A DNA stretch of 64,000 nucleotides from Polaromonas sp. AER18D-145 (GTDB lineage: Bacteria; Pseudomonadota; Gammaproteobacteria; Burkholderiales; Burkholderiaceae_C): contig NZ_NBZV01000021.1 of NCBI RefSeq assembly GCF_002379095.1, forward strand, positions 1 to 64,000, given 5' to 3'. The notes under the pieces are model-generated. The model searched no databases. It was given only the letters and a program-made list of their open reading frames with translations, and was not told the origin of the DNA. Below, in pieces: positions 25,106-34,156 of the stretch; position 1 is the stretch's first letter, and each line of letters starts with the position of its first letter. Both the position numbers and the translations under genes were made by a program.

Positions 25106-27646
25106 ATGGTTTCCTTCGAAGATCTATTCACAAAGCCGCGTAAAGCGGCGCGCTCGTTTGCAGAGCTCCTGCCCTGGTTCACGCAGGTTGCTCCCGGGCT
25201 CGTGCTTTGCCAGGACGGGTCTCTGCTCGCTGGATACACATACGAGGGCGCGGACGTCGAGGGCAAGCAGGATTTCGAAGTTGACCAAAGAATCTCCCAG
25301 CTCCAAACGGCACTGCGGGCGCTAAACGACCGAATTACGCTCTGGACAATCCAGGAGCGCCGCTTTGTCACTGGCTATCCCTCCGGTGAATTCACGAACC
25401 CGATTGCACAGGCCATTGATCGGCAGTGGGAGAAGGCATGCACGAAGCAACGGAATGCAGCTGTGACCCAATGCATGTTCCTTTCCTTCAATTTCCCAAA
25501 TCGCTCCGAGGCCTTTTTCGAGGCGATTCGGAGTGAAGTAAGTGAGAATGACGGGAATTTTCTCGCTGCGGTTGCCGGCCTCATTCGGCGCCGGCTGACC
25601 GACAAGGGCGCGGTCGCACGGGTTCGCGGCCAGTTGAGCGACATGACTGTAGAGTTCGAGAAGATCCTTGATACATTCTCGGGGATCGTTGAGCTGAACT
25701 TGGGCTTTTCGCGCTTGCGCGATGACGAAATGCTTGGCGAGCTCTACGCGCGGGCAAATCTTGCTTCGCCACGGGGACCGGTGAGCGTCAGCAAGGGCAT
25801 GACCTACCTCAATACAGCGCTTGCAACAGACACCTTGATCAGAAGGCAAGATCAAGTCGAGTTCCAGGGGCCGACCAAAAGCACGTTTGTTGCAGCACTT
25901 TCGACCACCGGTACGCCGCAGGAAGCGTTCAGCGGGGACGTCGACCGCCTCATGGGGGTGGACTGCGAGTATGTGCTCATACAGTGCTATCGCTTCATGG
26001 ATCGGACGATTGCGGAGAAGGCCATTCAGGACGCGGAGATATTCTACCGCAGCGAAGTTAAGTCTGTTCTCACAAGGGCAGCTGAGCGCCTTCTTGATAC
26101 CGTTTCCGACAAGGTAAACACCGGAAATTTGCAGCTCGCTGACGATGCACAGGAGGCACTGGTCGAGCTAACCGCCTCCAATGTGAGTTACGGCTACTAC
26201 AACATGACGGTGCTGGCTCTGGGAAACAGCCAGAAGGAGGCTGAGAATGCGGCCGACCTGATGGCAAGCAATCTGCGCGCAAGTGGGTACACGATCATAC
26301 GGGAGCGCCAAGGGCTTATTTCCGCACTCCTTACATCGATGCCTGGTAATGCCAACGCCATCATGCGGTGGAAACTCGCCTCGACGGCGAATCTGGCCGA
26401 TCTGACCCCAATTCGAACAATTTCCACAGGGGAAAAGACGCACCCATTCTTCTCGCGCCTGCTTGGCTATGACGTTCCTCCACTCTGCCGGTTCGTCACT
26501 CCCTACGGAATCTCCTATGACTTCAATCCGCACGAGACCGACCTTGGCCACACAGCAATCGTAGGCGGCGCTGGCTCGGGGAAAACGTCACTTCTAACCC
26601 TGCTGATTGCGCAGTTTCAGAAGTACACCCCATCGCAAACGTTCATCTTCGACAAGGACCACTCGCTCATGATTGCCACTGTGCTTCTGGGCGGGAAGCA
26701 TATTGATCTGGGAGGCAAGGGCGGCCGGAAGATCGGGATGAACCCCGTCCGAGTGATGCTCGATGCGAACGACGACATGAGATTGCGGCAGTGGGTCGAA
26801 GTGCTCATTGCAGCCGGCGGAAGTGAGGTCTCGGCAACTGAAGGACAGGCGATTTTTACGGCGATTCAAGGCCTGCGCCGCTCCCATCGGTCCGGCTGGC
26901 GTCTCTCAGCCTTGTATGCGCTAATCGCCGGCGCGGATCAAACACTTGCCGCGAAGCTTGCGCCTTATGTGGACAGAACCGACGACGATGATGCGGGCGC
27001 TGGGGCCTACGCTCCGTACTTCGACAACGACGAAGACAACTTCCAGCTCTCCAACATGGTGGGGATGGAGTGTGGCGGAATTTTGCAGACTCCGCAGCTC
27101 GCGAGTCCATTTATGGACTACGCGTTCTACAACATCGAAAGCCGGTTAGACGGGACCACACCTACGCTCATTTATATCGAGGAAGCCTGGTACATGCTGG
27201 CGAACCCGATGTTTGCAGCCAAGATGGAAGACTGGTTGAGAACCTTCCGCAAAAAGCGCGCATTTGTGATGTTCGCGACTCAAGCGCTGGACGAACTTGC
27301 TCGGCTCCCGAACATCGGAAGTTTCGTTACCAACATCCCTTGCCAGATCCTGCTGCCGGCAGTCAAGTCGTCTGTTCACCAGCAGGCGGCTCTGTACAGC
27401 CAGGTATTCGACATCAATGAGAGTCAGCTCAATCTTCTCGCGCATGCGATTCCGAAGCGTGACTACTTGCTGGTGAAGCCATCTGTCACCCGGCTGGTCA
27501 GCACACAAATGCCTGCGCTGCTCATTGCTATCAACGAGGCAACGACCCAGCCTGCTATGCGGCAGGCCGTCCTCGAGGCATCCATTCGGGGCGCACCTGA
27601 TTGGGAACTGAAATTTGTGAAAGAGGTACTACATGTTGCTGCATAA
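25106..27646 (+). CDS. virB4: VirB4/TrbE secretion ATPase
   Basis: An 846-aa ATPase. The N-terminal domain (about 1-450) is followed by Walker A GGAGSGKTS (about 488-496), FIFDKDHSL, and Walker B PTLIYIEEAW (about 690). The length and the C-terminal Gln/Arg motifs (FATQALDEL) are normal for TrbE/VirB4. AAAAGG lies before the start. It energises pilus biogenesis and substrate transport at the inner membrane. Confidence 0.93.
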   Translation: MVSFEDLFTKPRKAARSFAELLPWFTQVAPGLVLCQDGSLLAGYTYEGADVEGKQDFEVDQRISQLQTALRALNDRITLWTIQERRFVTGYPSGEFTNPIAQAIDRQWEKACTKQRNAAVTQCMFLSFNFPNRSEAFFEAIRSEVSENDGNFLAAVAGLIRRRLTDKGAVARVRGQLSDMTVEFEKILDTFSGIVELNLGFSRLRDDEMLGELYARANLASPRGPVSVSKGMTYLNTALATDTLIRRQDQVEFQGPTKSTFVAALSTTGTPQEAFSGDVDRLMGVDCEYVLIQCYRFMDRTIAEKAIQDAEIFYRSEVKSVLTRAAERLLDTVSDKVNTGNLQLADDAQEALVELTASNVSYGYYNMTVLALGNSQKEAENAADLMASNLRASGYTIIRERQGLISALLTSMPGNANAIMRWKLASTANLADLTPIRTISTGEKTHPFFSRLLGYDVPPLCRFVTPYGISYDFNPHETDLGHTAIVGGAGSGKTSLLTLLIAQFQKYTPSQTFIFDKDHSLMIATVLLGGKHIDLGGKGGRKIGMNPVRVMLDANDDMRLRQWVEVLIAAGGSEVSATEGQAIFTAIQGLRRSHRSGWRLSALYALIAGADQTLAAKLAPYVDRTDDDDAGAGAYAPYFDNDEDNFQLSNMVGMECGGILQTPQLASPFMDYAFYNIESRLDGTTPTLIYIEEAWYMLANPMFAAKMEDWLRTFRKKRAFVMFATQALDELARLPNIGSFVTNIPCQILLPAVKSSVHQQAALYSQVFDINESQLNLLAHAIPKRDYLLVKPSVTRLVSTQMPALLIAINEATTQPAMRQAVLEASIRGAPDWELKFVKEVLHVAA

Positions 27647-28412
27647 ATTGAAAACCCCCCTCGTCCATCTGCTGGTTCTCGCGGGCATTGCGTCCATTTC
27701 ACTGCCGGCTCACACCGGCACCGTTGCTGGCTTCGGCGGCGGCACGGAGATCACGCAGCTCCTGAACAACGGCGAACTCGTGAAAGTAGCAGTTGACTCG
27801 GCCGAGACCGCAATGACTACAGTTCAGTCCCACATGGTTCAAATTGAGCAGTATCGAAACCAGCTGCTCAATACCATGGGAGTTGACCCGGTGGTCCTTG
27901 CGGGGAACATCGCTGACGCCAACAAGGCATACAACTCCTTGCGCAGCTACCAGCAGTCCATCAATGGACTGACCGGAAGTCTTTCGAGCCAGATGCAGAA
28001 CCTTGACTCGAACCAGATGGCTGCGAAACTCATGAACATGTCCTGGAAGGACTACGTACTGAAGACGGCAAATGACGCGCGGCTTGGCAACGAGCGTGCA
28101 AAGCTGAGGATCCAGACCGCTCGTTCCACGATGGAGCAAGTCGACGAGGACTACAAGTTCGTACAGGAGCAGGGGAGCGCGATTTCGGCGGCAACAGGGC
28201 AACACGAGTCGATCAAGATCCTGAACAACCAGATGAACCGGCTGGTTCAACAGAATGCCCGTATGGTCGCCATAATGGCCAGGGCCGAGAGTGACGTGGA
28301 CGCCAAGGTAGATGCTGCCAACGACAAGCTGAAGACGACGAATGAATTCGACCTCGTCCAGAAGCGACAGAAGGCGATTCGGGCGCAGCAACTTGAAATG
28401 ATGCAGCGGTGA
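27633..28412 (+). CDS. virB5: VirB5/TrbJ
   Basis: A 259-aa secreted protein: signal peptide (to about residue 27, SLPAHTG), Gly-rich mature start (GFGGGTEITQLLNN), then long coiled-coil-forming helices (60-259). This is the TrbJ pattern. VirB5-type proteins sit at the pilus tip and contact the recipient. It overlaps virB4 by 14 nt. Confidence 0.8.
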   Translation: MLLHKLKTPLVHLLVLAGIASISLPAHTGTVAGFGGGTEITQLLNNGELVKVAVDSAETAMTTVQSHMVQIEQYRNQLLNTMGVDPVVLAGNIADANKAYNSLRSYQQSINGLTGSLSSQMQNLDSNQMAAKLMNMSWKDYVLKTANDARLGNERAKLRIQTARSTMEQVDEDYKFVQEQGSAISAATGQHESIKILNNQMNRLVQQNARMVAIMARAESDVDAKVDAANDKLKTTNEFDLVQKRQKAIRAQQLEMMQR

Positions 28413-29821
28413 ATACCATCTACGAAAGCCCAGCCCGATTCTGGTTTGCCTCGCTGGTCGGCAGGGCGGCATTCCGAGCTGCTGAGTTTGCCAGGAACGT
28501 CGGAGCGGCCTGCAAGAGGAAACGCCTTTTGCTCGCTCTGTTCTGTGTGACGTTGGCCGTTGGCGCTACCCTGACGGCTGCACAGAACCCACCCGCTGAG
28601 GGCGCGGAGTTGGAAGCCGCTCAGGCTGTGGCGCAGACGGTCCCAACCGCAGGCATTTCTGGGCAACAAATGGCTCAGGAGATAACGACTGCGCTAGATC
28701 AGGCGTTGCAGAAGCTCAAATCGAATTCTTCGATGAAGTCCTTCGGTGACAAACTTCTCGGGCTGGGCGTATTTATCGGCATGCTGTGGGGTGCGTTCAA
28801 GACTATGGCGGGGGGGAAGGGGATTGGAGAGTTGATAGGCGAATGGGTTCCAATTTTCGTAGGCGCCGGCGTTGTCGTCGCGATTATTGACCCTGCCTAT
28901 GGGGGCGCTCGACAGATCGTGAGCCAGATGGACTCGCTTGCCTCGTCAGTCACGGGGGCCGATGTGAGTACCCTGACCGCGCTTCTTGGCGACTCTACGA
29001 AGCTCATCTTCAACAGCATCTATTTGATAGCTGACACGAGTTCGGCCACGGATGGGTCAGCCGCTGACCTGCTCTCCGGGAAGATCATGTACATGGTCGG
29101 ATCGTTCATTTTTGTCAACATCATGAAAATGGTGACGATCTTCCTGGTGCTGCTTGCCGGGTGCGTCTTTCTAGCGACCGCAGCGATGGCAATGGTCAGC
29201 GTGGAACTTGTTGTATGCCTCGCTCCGGTCATGGTCCCCTTTCTGATATTCAAGCCAATGTCATGGGTCTTCGATTCATGGCTGCGATTCCTACTGGGCG
29301 CGTGCATGATGAAGCTGGTTGCAGCGTTCATGTTCCTGATTACCGGGAAACTGTTTGAAGCGCTGGCCAAGGTCGCGGCAAAGATCGCGAAAGACTCTGC
29401 AGGAACGGCTTCCATGGACACGCTGACAGCCGACGTAACGCTCTATGGATTCATGGTGCTGCTGGCAGTGATGGCTGCGCTGTTCATGGCCCAGGTGCCC
29501 TCTATCGCAACTGGACTCCTGCAGGGCAGTGCTGGCGGTGCCGGTTTTAGTGGGATCAAGGGCCTCACGCAGAGTGCCGGCGCCCGCGGTGCGAACTATG
29601 CTGGAGGCGCCGGTGGGCAAGCTGCAAAATCTGGTGTCTCATCTGCCTACAACAGCACCGTCGGTGCGCAGCGGGCATCGTCACTTGGGGCAAGTGACGC
29701 GAGAAGCGGAATGCCATCCGGTGCTACTCGTTTCAACAGCAACTCCCAGAATCGGGCGTATCAAAAGTCTTACAGGGCGAACGCACCATCCAAGGAGCAA
29801 CCGGCCCCCCCGCAGCGATGA
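28409..29821 (+). CDS. virB6: VirB6/TrbL inner-membrane channel protein
   Basis: A 470-aa polytopic protein starting with GTG in a GTGA overlap with virB5. A hydrophobic N-terminal segment (about 31-47) precedes six or so membrane helices between residues 110 and 375, and a Gly/Ala/Ser-rich C-terminal tail (380-470) is disordered. This is the TrbL architecture. It forms the inner-membrane part of the secretion channel. Confidence 0.85.
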   Translation: MNTIYESPARFWFASLVGRAAFRAAEFARNVGAACKRKRLLLALFCVTLAVGATLTAAQNPPAEGAELEAAQAVAQTVPTAGISGQQMAQEITTALDQALQKLKSNSSMKSFGDKLLGLGVFIGMLWGAFKTMAGGKGIGELIGEWVPIFVGAGVVVAIIDPAYGGARQIVSQMDSLASSVTGADVSTLTALLGDSTKLIFNSIYLIADTSSATDGSAADLLSGKIMYMVGSFIFVNIMKMVTIFLVLLAGCVFLATAAMAMVSVELVVCLAPVMVPFLIFKPMSWVFDSWLRFLLGACMMKLVAAFMFLITGKLFEALAKVAAKIAKDSAGTASMDTLTADVTLYGFMVLLAVMAALFMAQVPSIATGLLQGSAGGAGFSGIKGLTQSAGARGANYAGGAGGQAAKSGVSSAYNSTVGAQRASSLGASDARSGMPSGATRFNSNSQNRAYQKSYRANAPSKEQPAPPQR

Positions 29822-29909
29822 CTTTCGGCGATGCCCGTGAGCGCGTCTGTCGAGGCAATTGACAGCCGAGCCTTCTGTGATACTTTTGGTAGAACAGAAA
29901 CGGAATATC

Positions 29910-32009
29910 ATGAGAAACAGCAAATTTTCCTTCATGGGCGCACTTCAGGAGTCGGCTGGTCGGGTTGGCATGTTTGCCACCTTCGCTTTGATGGTGCTGC
30001 TTGTCGTCTTTCCCCTCGTTGGAATTTGGCTTACTTGGGTCATTAACGCCTTTCAAGGCACCCTGACGACATTTGATTGGAGTCTCGGTGACAAGGGCCA
30101 AGTCCTTCCCACGAAAGGACTTCTTTTCCTCGCCGGCCCAGTGGCATTTCTCCTGGCCTTCCATCTACTCCGCTTCGTCACGGCCCTGATGGGGTCTGGT
30201 GGAGAAGCCGGTGTAGCAATTCCATTGACCGCCTCCATCGGGCTTTCGGCAGCAAGCGCCTGGGTCGTCAAGTTCTATGGAGCAACGTTTGCCATCTGGC
30301 TTGCCCTGGCCGACCACGGCCCGCAGGAACGGTACTGGCCTTTTGCGTCGGTCATTGGTCTGGGCCTAGCCTCGTGGTTGCTTGTAAAGAGCGAATTTCT
30401 CTATGGATTCAAGGCCAAGCCTTCTCAAGCTAGGGTTCGTGCCCAAAATACTGCAGGTGAGGTCGCCGTGCCAGATGTAGCGCGTGTGATCGTGCCGAAA
30501 ATCACGTTCAAGGATATCCACGGGAACACAGACCTCAAAAAGCGCCTCCTCGCAGCCGGGCACGCAATCACTGCTCCGCGGGCAGAAGGGGCGAAGCCTC
30601 GAAACGGCATATTGCTCGGTGGCGACCCGGGCAATGGGAAGACTGTGCTCGCAGAGGCGTTGGCGGGTGAACTGAAGCTGCCATTCCTTACGCTCACGCA
30701 TTCTGATGTGGCAAGCCAGTGGGTCGGGGAGCGTACCGTGCGGATCAAGGCGGCATTCGACCAGGCGATTCGAAATCAGCCATGCATGTTGTTCATCGAC
30801 GAAATCGACAGCTTCCTCCCCAGCCGCGGCGACTCGGCCGGCCACAATAAGGAAGATAGTGATGTCGTTAACTCGCTTCTTACGCTGCTGGTTGACGTGC
30901 GCCGGCACCGGGTGGTGATCGTGGCCGCTACGAACTACATGGACCGGCTCGACGGCGCCGCTATTCGGGAAGGCCGATTCGACTTCAAAATTGAGGTTTC
31001 ACCGCCGGATCAGGACGCCCGGGTGGGCCTGCTGAAGGGCGGAATCAAGGCTCATACTCCAACGGCGCAAGTTTCACCGGAGGTGCTGCGCAGCGTGGCG
31101 CTGCGTTGGAATGGCTTTTCTGTGAAACGCATCCTCGCCGTTACGGAGGAAATGCCCTCGTACCTCGCGGACAAGGCCGGTGCCGGTGGGCGCACGGAGC
31201 AGTTGTCCTTTGATGACTTCATGAATGCCCTGCGCCGGATTCAGGGGCAGCGTGGTGCGAAACCTGAGAATGTGAAAAGCTTGAGCGAGATGGTGTTCCC
31301 AGATTTCACAAGGAACGCCCTGGCAATGATCGCCAGTCGCTTGGCTGATCCAGTTCGCGTGGAGCGGCTGGGCGGGTCCCTTCCGACTGGAGTGCTCTTC
31401 TTTGGCCCCCCGGGCACCGGAAAGACGGCCGCGTGCAAGGCTCTTGCGAAGGAGGTTGGCTGGACTTTCCTGATTGCTACTGGCGCGGACCTGGCCCGCG
31501 ACCCTAAGGCGCTGGAGAAGCTCTACACAAAGGCCAAGGAACTGCGGCCGACACTCATCTTTATCGACGAAGCCGATGAGCTTCTGCGGTCGCGGGAATA
31601 CTCACAGAACACGGAAGCAACGAACAAGCTGCTTACCCTCATGGAGGGCGTGAACGACCGGGTACGTGACGTGCTCTGGGTTGCGGCAACTAACAACCCC
31701 GATCAGATTGACCCTGCCCTCTTGCGCGGTGGACGGTTCACCGAGAAGGTTGAATTTGTCAGGCCCAGCGGTGCGCAACTGGCGGCACACCTCACGCAAT
31801 GGCTTGCCTTTCGCAAGGTAGGTATGACTCCGGATCTCAGCGTAGAAGAACTGGTTCAACTTATGGGCGATCAGAGTATTGCCAATGCTGAGGCAATCTG
31901 CCAGCACGCCGTCAACAGCGCCATTAGCCAAACTGACGGGGACCAGATCGTTATTAGTCGGAGCGACGTGGAAGTCGCAATTACAACTGTTTTAGGCGAT
32001 CGAGGATGA
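29910..32009 (+). CDS. Membrane-anchored tandem AAA+ ATPase
   Basis: Starting at MRNSKFSFMG (29910) the protein has 699 aa. Four or so membrane helices occupy the first 160 residues; two AAA+ modules follow: GGDPGNGKT with MLFIDEID, ATN sensor and an Arg-containing EGRFD; and FGPPGTGKT with LIFIDEAD, AATNNPD and GGRF. The double ring-type layout is like Cdc48/p97 or membrane AAA proteins, but there is no protease domain. It is not a standard VirB component, yet it lies between virB6 and virB1, and overlaps virB1. A likely role is unfolding or remodelling of pilin or channel proteins. Earlier in-frame starts (29859) are less likely. Confidence 0.85.
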   Translation: MRNSKFSFMGALQESAGRVGMFATFALMVLLVVFPLVGIWLTWVINAFQGTLTTFDWSLGDKGQVLPTKGLLFLAGPVAFLLAFHLLRFVTALMGSGGEAGVAIPLTASIGLSAASAWVVKFYGATFAIWLALADHGPQERYWPFASVIGLGLASWLLVKSEFLYGFKAKPSQARVRAQNTAGEVAVPDVARVIVPKITFKDIHGNTDLKKRLLAAGHAITAPRAEGAKPRNGILLGGDPGNGKTVLAEALAGELKLPFLTLTHSDVASQWVGERTVRIKAAFDQAIRNQPCMLFIDEIDSFLPSRGDSAGHNKEDSDVVNSLLTLLVDVRRHRVVIVAATNYMDRLDGAAIREGRFDFKIEVSPPDQDARVGLLKGGIKAHTPTAQVSPEVLRSVALRWNGFSVKRILAVTEEMPSYLADKAGAGGRTEQLSFDDFMNALRRIQGQRGAKPENVKSLSEMVFPDFTRNALAMIASRLADPVRVERLGGSLPTGVLFFGPPGTGKTAACKALAKEVGWTFLIATGADLARDPKALEKLYTKAKELRPTLIFIDEADELLRSREYSQNTEATNKLLTLMEGVNDRVRDVLWVAATNNPDQIDPALLRGGRFTEKVEFVRPSGAQLAAHLTQWLAFRKVGMTPDLSVEELVQLMGDQSIANAEAICQHAVNSAISQTDGDQIVISRSDVEVAITTVLGDRG

Positions 32010-32647
32010 AATTGGGAAAGTTATTCACTACGTGCGCTGCAGCGATGCAGGTCATTTTCTGCGCGCCGCTCGCTTCGGCGATGGACCTAGCTAGCACCGC
32101 ACCGACGGGTGCTCAGCTGGCTCGGGCGGCGACCTTTCCGATCAGTCAACCAGCTCAGCCGAATGATTGCGTGTCACAGGCCGGTGATTTCCATGGTGTG
32201 AACTCGTGGATCGTGCGGGCGATTCTTAAGGTTGAATCTAACTTCAACCCTAAAGCGATGAACAAGAATCGAAACGGGACAACCGACGTAGGCATGGCGC
32301 AGATCAACTCGATGCACTTTAAGGAGCTGAAGTCACACGGTATCGCCCCCGACGACTTGCTCGACGGATGCATTGCAAGTTACGTCGCGGCATGGCATTT
32401 GAAGAAGCAGATAACTGCGTATGGGAACACCTGGTTCGCGATCGGGGCGTATCACTCTGCAACTCCATGCTTTAACAAGCGGTATACGGGACTCGTCTGG
32501 AATGTGCTTCGAACATGGGGAGTGGTTCAGGGAAAGAAGGAGTCGCCAGGGTCCCTTGATTCTTGTGGGTCAACCCAAGTTGCCAGCTCGGGCAAGCAGC
32601 GGACTTCTACGGCCGGGACATCGGTTTTGGCTCTCGACGGCGAATAA
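32006..32647 (+). CDS. virB1: VirB1-like lytic transglycosylase
   Basis: A 213-aa exported enzyme: signal peptide ending near SAMA (about 26), then a soluble lytic transglycosylase domain with catalytic Glu77 (ILKVESNFNP), GMAQIN (about 96) and AWHLKKQI. A Ser/Thr-rich tail follows. It opens peptidoglycan for the secretion channel. It also supplies the activity that PilT provides in IncI1 thin-pilus clusters. Start in an ATGA overlap with the AAA+ gene. Confidence 0.88.
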   Translation: MKLGKLFTTCAAAMQVIFCAPLASAMDLASTAPTGAQLARAATFPISQPAQPNDCVSQAGDFHGVNSWIVRAILKVESNFNPKAMNKNRNGTTDVGMAQINSMHFKELKSHGIAPDDLLDGCIASYVAAWHLKKQITAYGNTWFAIGAYHSATPCFNKRYTGLVWNVLRTWGVVQGKKESPGSLDSCGSTQVASSGKQRTSTAGTSVLALDGE

Positions 32648-32686
32648 CCTACCCACTTGAACGGATCAACATGCTTGAAAGTGCCA

Positions 32687-33154
32687 ATGCTCAATAACCC
32701 AACGAACCCAACCCATGGATCTGCAGCGATGCTCGATCAGCTGCAGCAGATCATGGTGCTCCCGAACGAGCAAAGAATCGCGTTGATGAGCGCGTGGTCG
32801 GCAATTGATCCTGCCGTCGCCTTTGCTGGCCGGGCCATGCCGGCAGAGGAGGTCATAGTCGAAGAGCCTGGTGCGGATACCTTGGCAAATTGGCTTGAGG
32901 CTATTGGGGACTTGCCCAAACGCCAGCGGTACGCGCTGATGGAGGACGCGCTTGGACGTGAAACGTCCCTCGGTGAGCGGGAGGCCATCCATGTCGCGAT
33001 GTCGAATCTCACGAACTCGGACCCCTTATTTGCAATAGAAGTGTCAGTGACTAAATATGCTTATGAGCACCCAGTGCTGATCTGTCTGGGTGCATTTGGA
33101 TTGATTCTCCTAACCTGGGCCACAGTTAAGGGTGCCTGGCGAATAGTTTTTTAG
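32687..33154 (+). CDS. Hypothetical C-terminally anchored membrane protein
   Basis: The last gene of the first VirB operon; 155 aa from the ATG at 32687. No start here has a good ribosome binding site; an in-frame TTG at 32657 is an alternative. The protein is acidic and helical (MLDQLQQIMVLPNEQRIALMSAW...), with two similar-looking Leu-Pro-x-x-x-R segments (VLPNEQRIALM and DLPKRQRYALM) that may be an internal duplication, and one C-terminal membrane helix (about 133-150). Not recognised; tail-anchored, so probably cytoplasmic face of the inner membrane. A terminator follows. Confidence 0.6.
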   Translation: MLNNPTNPTHGSAAMLDQLQQIMVLPNEQRIALMSAWSAIDPAVAFAGRAMPAEEVIVEEPGADTLANWLEAIGDLPKRQRYALMEDALGRETSLGEREAIHVAMSNLTNSDPLFAIEVSVTKYAYEHPVLICLGAFGLILLTWATVKGAWRIVF

Positions 33155-33181
33155 GTCACTCTCTCCCTCTCTCCATCAATT

Positions 33182-33207
33182 GCCTGCTTCGCTGCAGGCT
33201 TTTTTTT
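33182..33207 (+). terminator. Terminator of the virB11-virB1 operon
   Basis: GCCTGC / GCAGGC stem (33182-33199) with a TTCGCT loop, followed by eight T residues (33200-33207), 27 nt after the last stop. Confidence 0.9.
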
Positions 33208-33323
33208 GCACTCCGCGGATCAGCGAATCGCCCGAGCGGTAGACCGGCACGGTCGTGGCGTCACCCCTGGAAGTAGAAACTACTACCCTGCGCGACTGGC
33301 CGGCAAATCTACTTGAGATTTTG

Positions 33324-33355
33324 GCTCAATGCACCGTTTCTGCAGCGTTGAGCGG
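33324..33355 (+). promoter_or_regulatory. Transfer box 3 (candidate activator site)
   Basis: GCTCAAT (33324-33330), 16-nt spacer, GTTGAGCGG (33347-33355), then GGGA..GGAAAT..CCCTG as in box 2 (to 33372). It ends 54 nt before the virB8 start. CAGTACTTTAGGG before the gene is a possible -10 area and resembles CAGAATAGGG after box 2. Confidence 0.7.
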
Positions 33356-33409
33356 GAAAGGAAATGTCCCTGAGTCCTTAGCATTGCTCAGTACTTTAGG
33401 GCAAATTCA

Positions 33410-34156
33410 ATGGGCATTTTTTCCGCGCTACAGAGAAAGCCGTCCCCGGACCGCGACGTGATAGCCATCGGCACACCGAAAACGCTCCAGTCGCACCCGA
33501 ACACTCCAGTGGCAGCATTTGAGGACGGCGCGAACAAGTTCGCCGAGATCTACGGCAGCAGCATGGTGTCCTCGAACCGAATGTTCATTCTCTCTCTCGT
33601 CGCATTATTGCTCGCCGTGACGGCGGTCGGTGCAGTGACCGTGCTGCTTCCCTTGAAGGAGGTGAGGCCGTGGCTGGTTGAGGTAGACGCACGAACTGGG
33701 GTGGTGAACAAGCCCATTGAGGTGCAGAAGGTAACTCCGAACATAGCTGTTGTGCAGGCTGAGCTCTCCCGCTGGATCGAGGCGGTCTACACACTGGACC
33801 CACTACGAACCAATGAGCTATTCAAATATGCGAACGTTCGCTCGCGCGAGAAGGCCATTGGCCAGTTCACTGAATTTCGGGTACGCGAGCGCGTCTTTGA
33901 GCGCCTGCAGCGGGAGCCTGGGCTGATTCGCGAAGTAAAGGTCTCCTCTGTTGATGCCTCCCAGACGGGAATCGCCTTTGCATTCCTGACCACTACTGAG
34001 CGGGTCGGACGTGACTCGGAGCCAAAAGAAAAGCGTCTCCGCCTCACGATGCATTACCAGCTTGATCCCCCCAAGAACCAAACCGATTTACTGGCCAATC
34101 CACTCGGCATGTATGTGGTTTTCTTCAATGAAGCCGAAGAAAGGGCTGCGCGATGA
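33410..34156 (+). CDS. virB8: VirB8
   Basis: A 248-aa bitopic inner-membrane protein: short cytoplasmic N-terminus, one membrane helix (about 61-83), and a periplasmic NTF2-like domain with RPWLVEVD, AELSRWIEAVYTLDPLR and a C-terminal strand MHYQLDPP. This is the VirB8/TrbF pattern. It bridges inner-membrane and core complexes. First gene after transfer box 3; GGGCAA upstream is a weak ribosome binding site. It overlaps virB9 by 4 nt. Confidence 0.88.
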   Translation: MGIFSALQRKPSPDRDVIAIGTPKTLQSHPNTPVAAFEDGANKFAEIYGSSMVSSNRMFILSLVALLLAVTAVGAVTVLLPLKEVRPWLVEVDARTGVVNKPIEVQKVTPNIAVVQAELSRWIEAVYTLDPLRTNELFKYANVRSREKAIGQFTEFRVRERVFERLQREPGLIREVKVSSVDASQTGIAFAFLTTTERVGRDSEPKEKRLRLTMHYQLDPPKNQTDLLANPLGMYVVFFNEAEERAAR

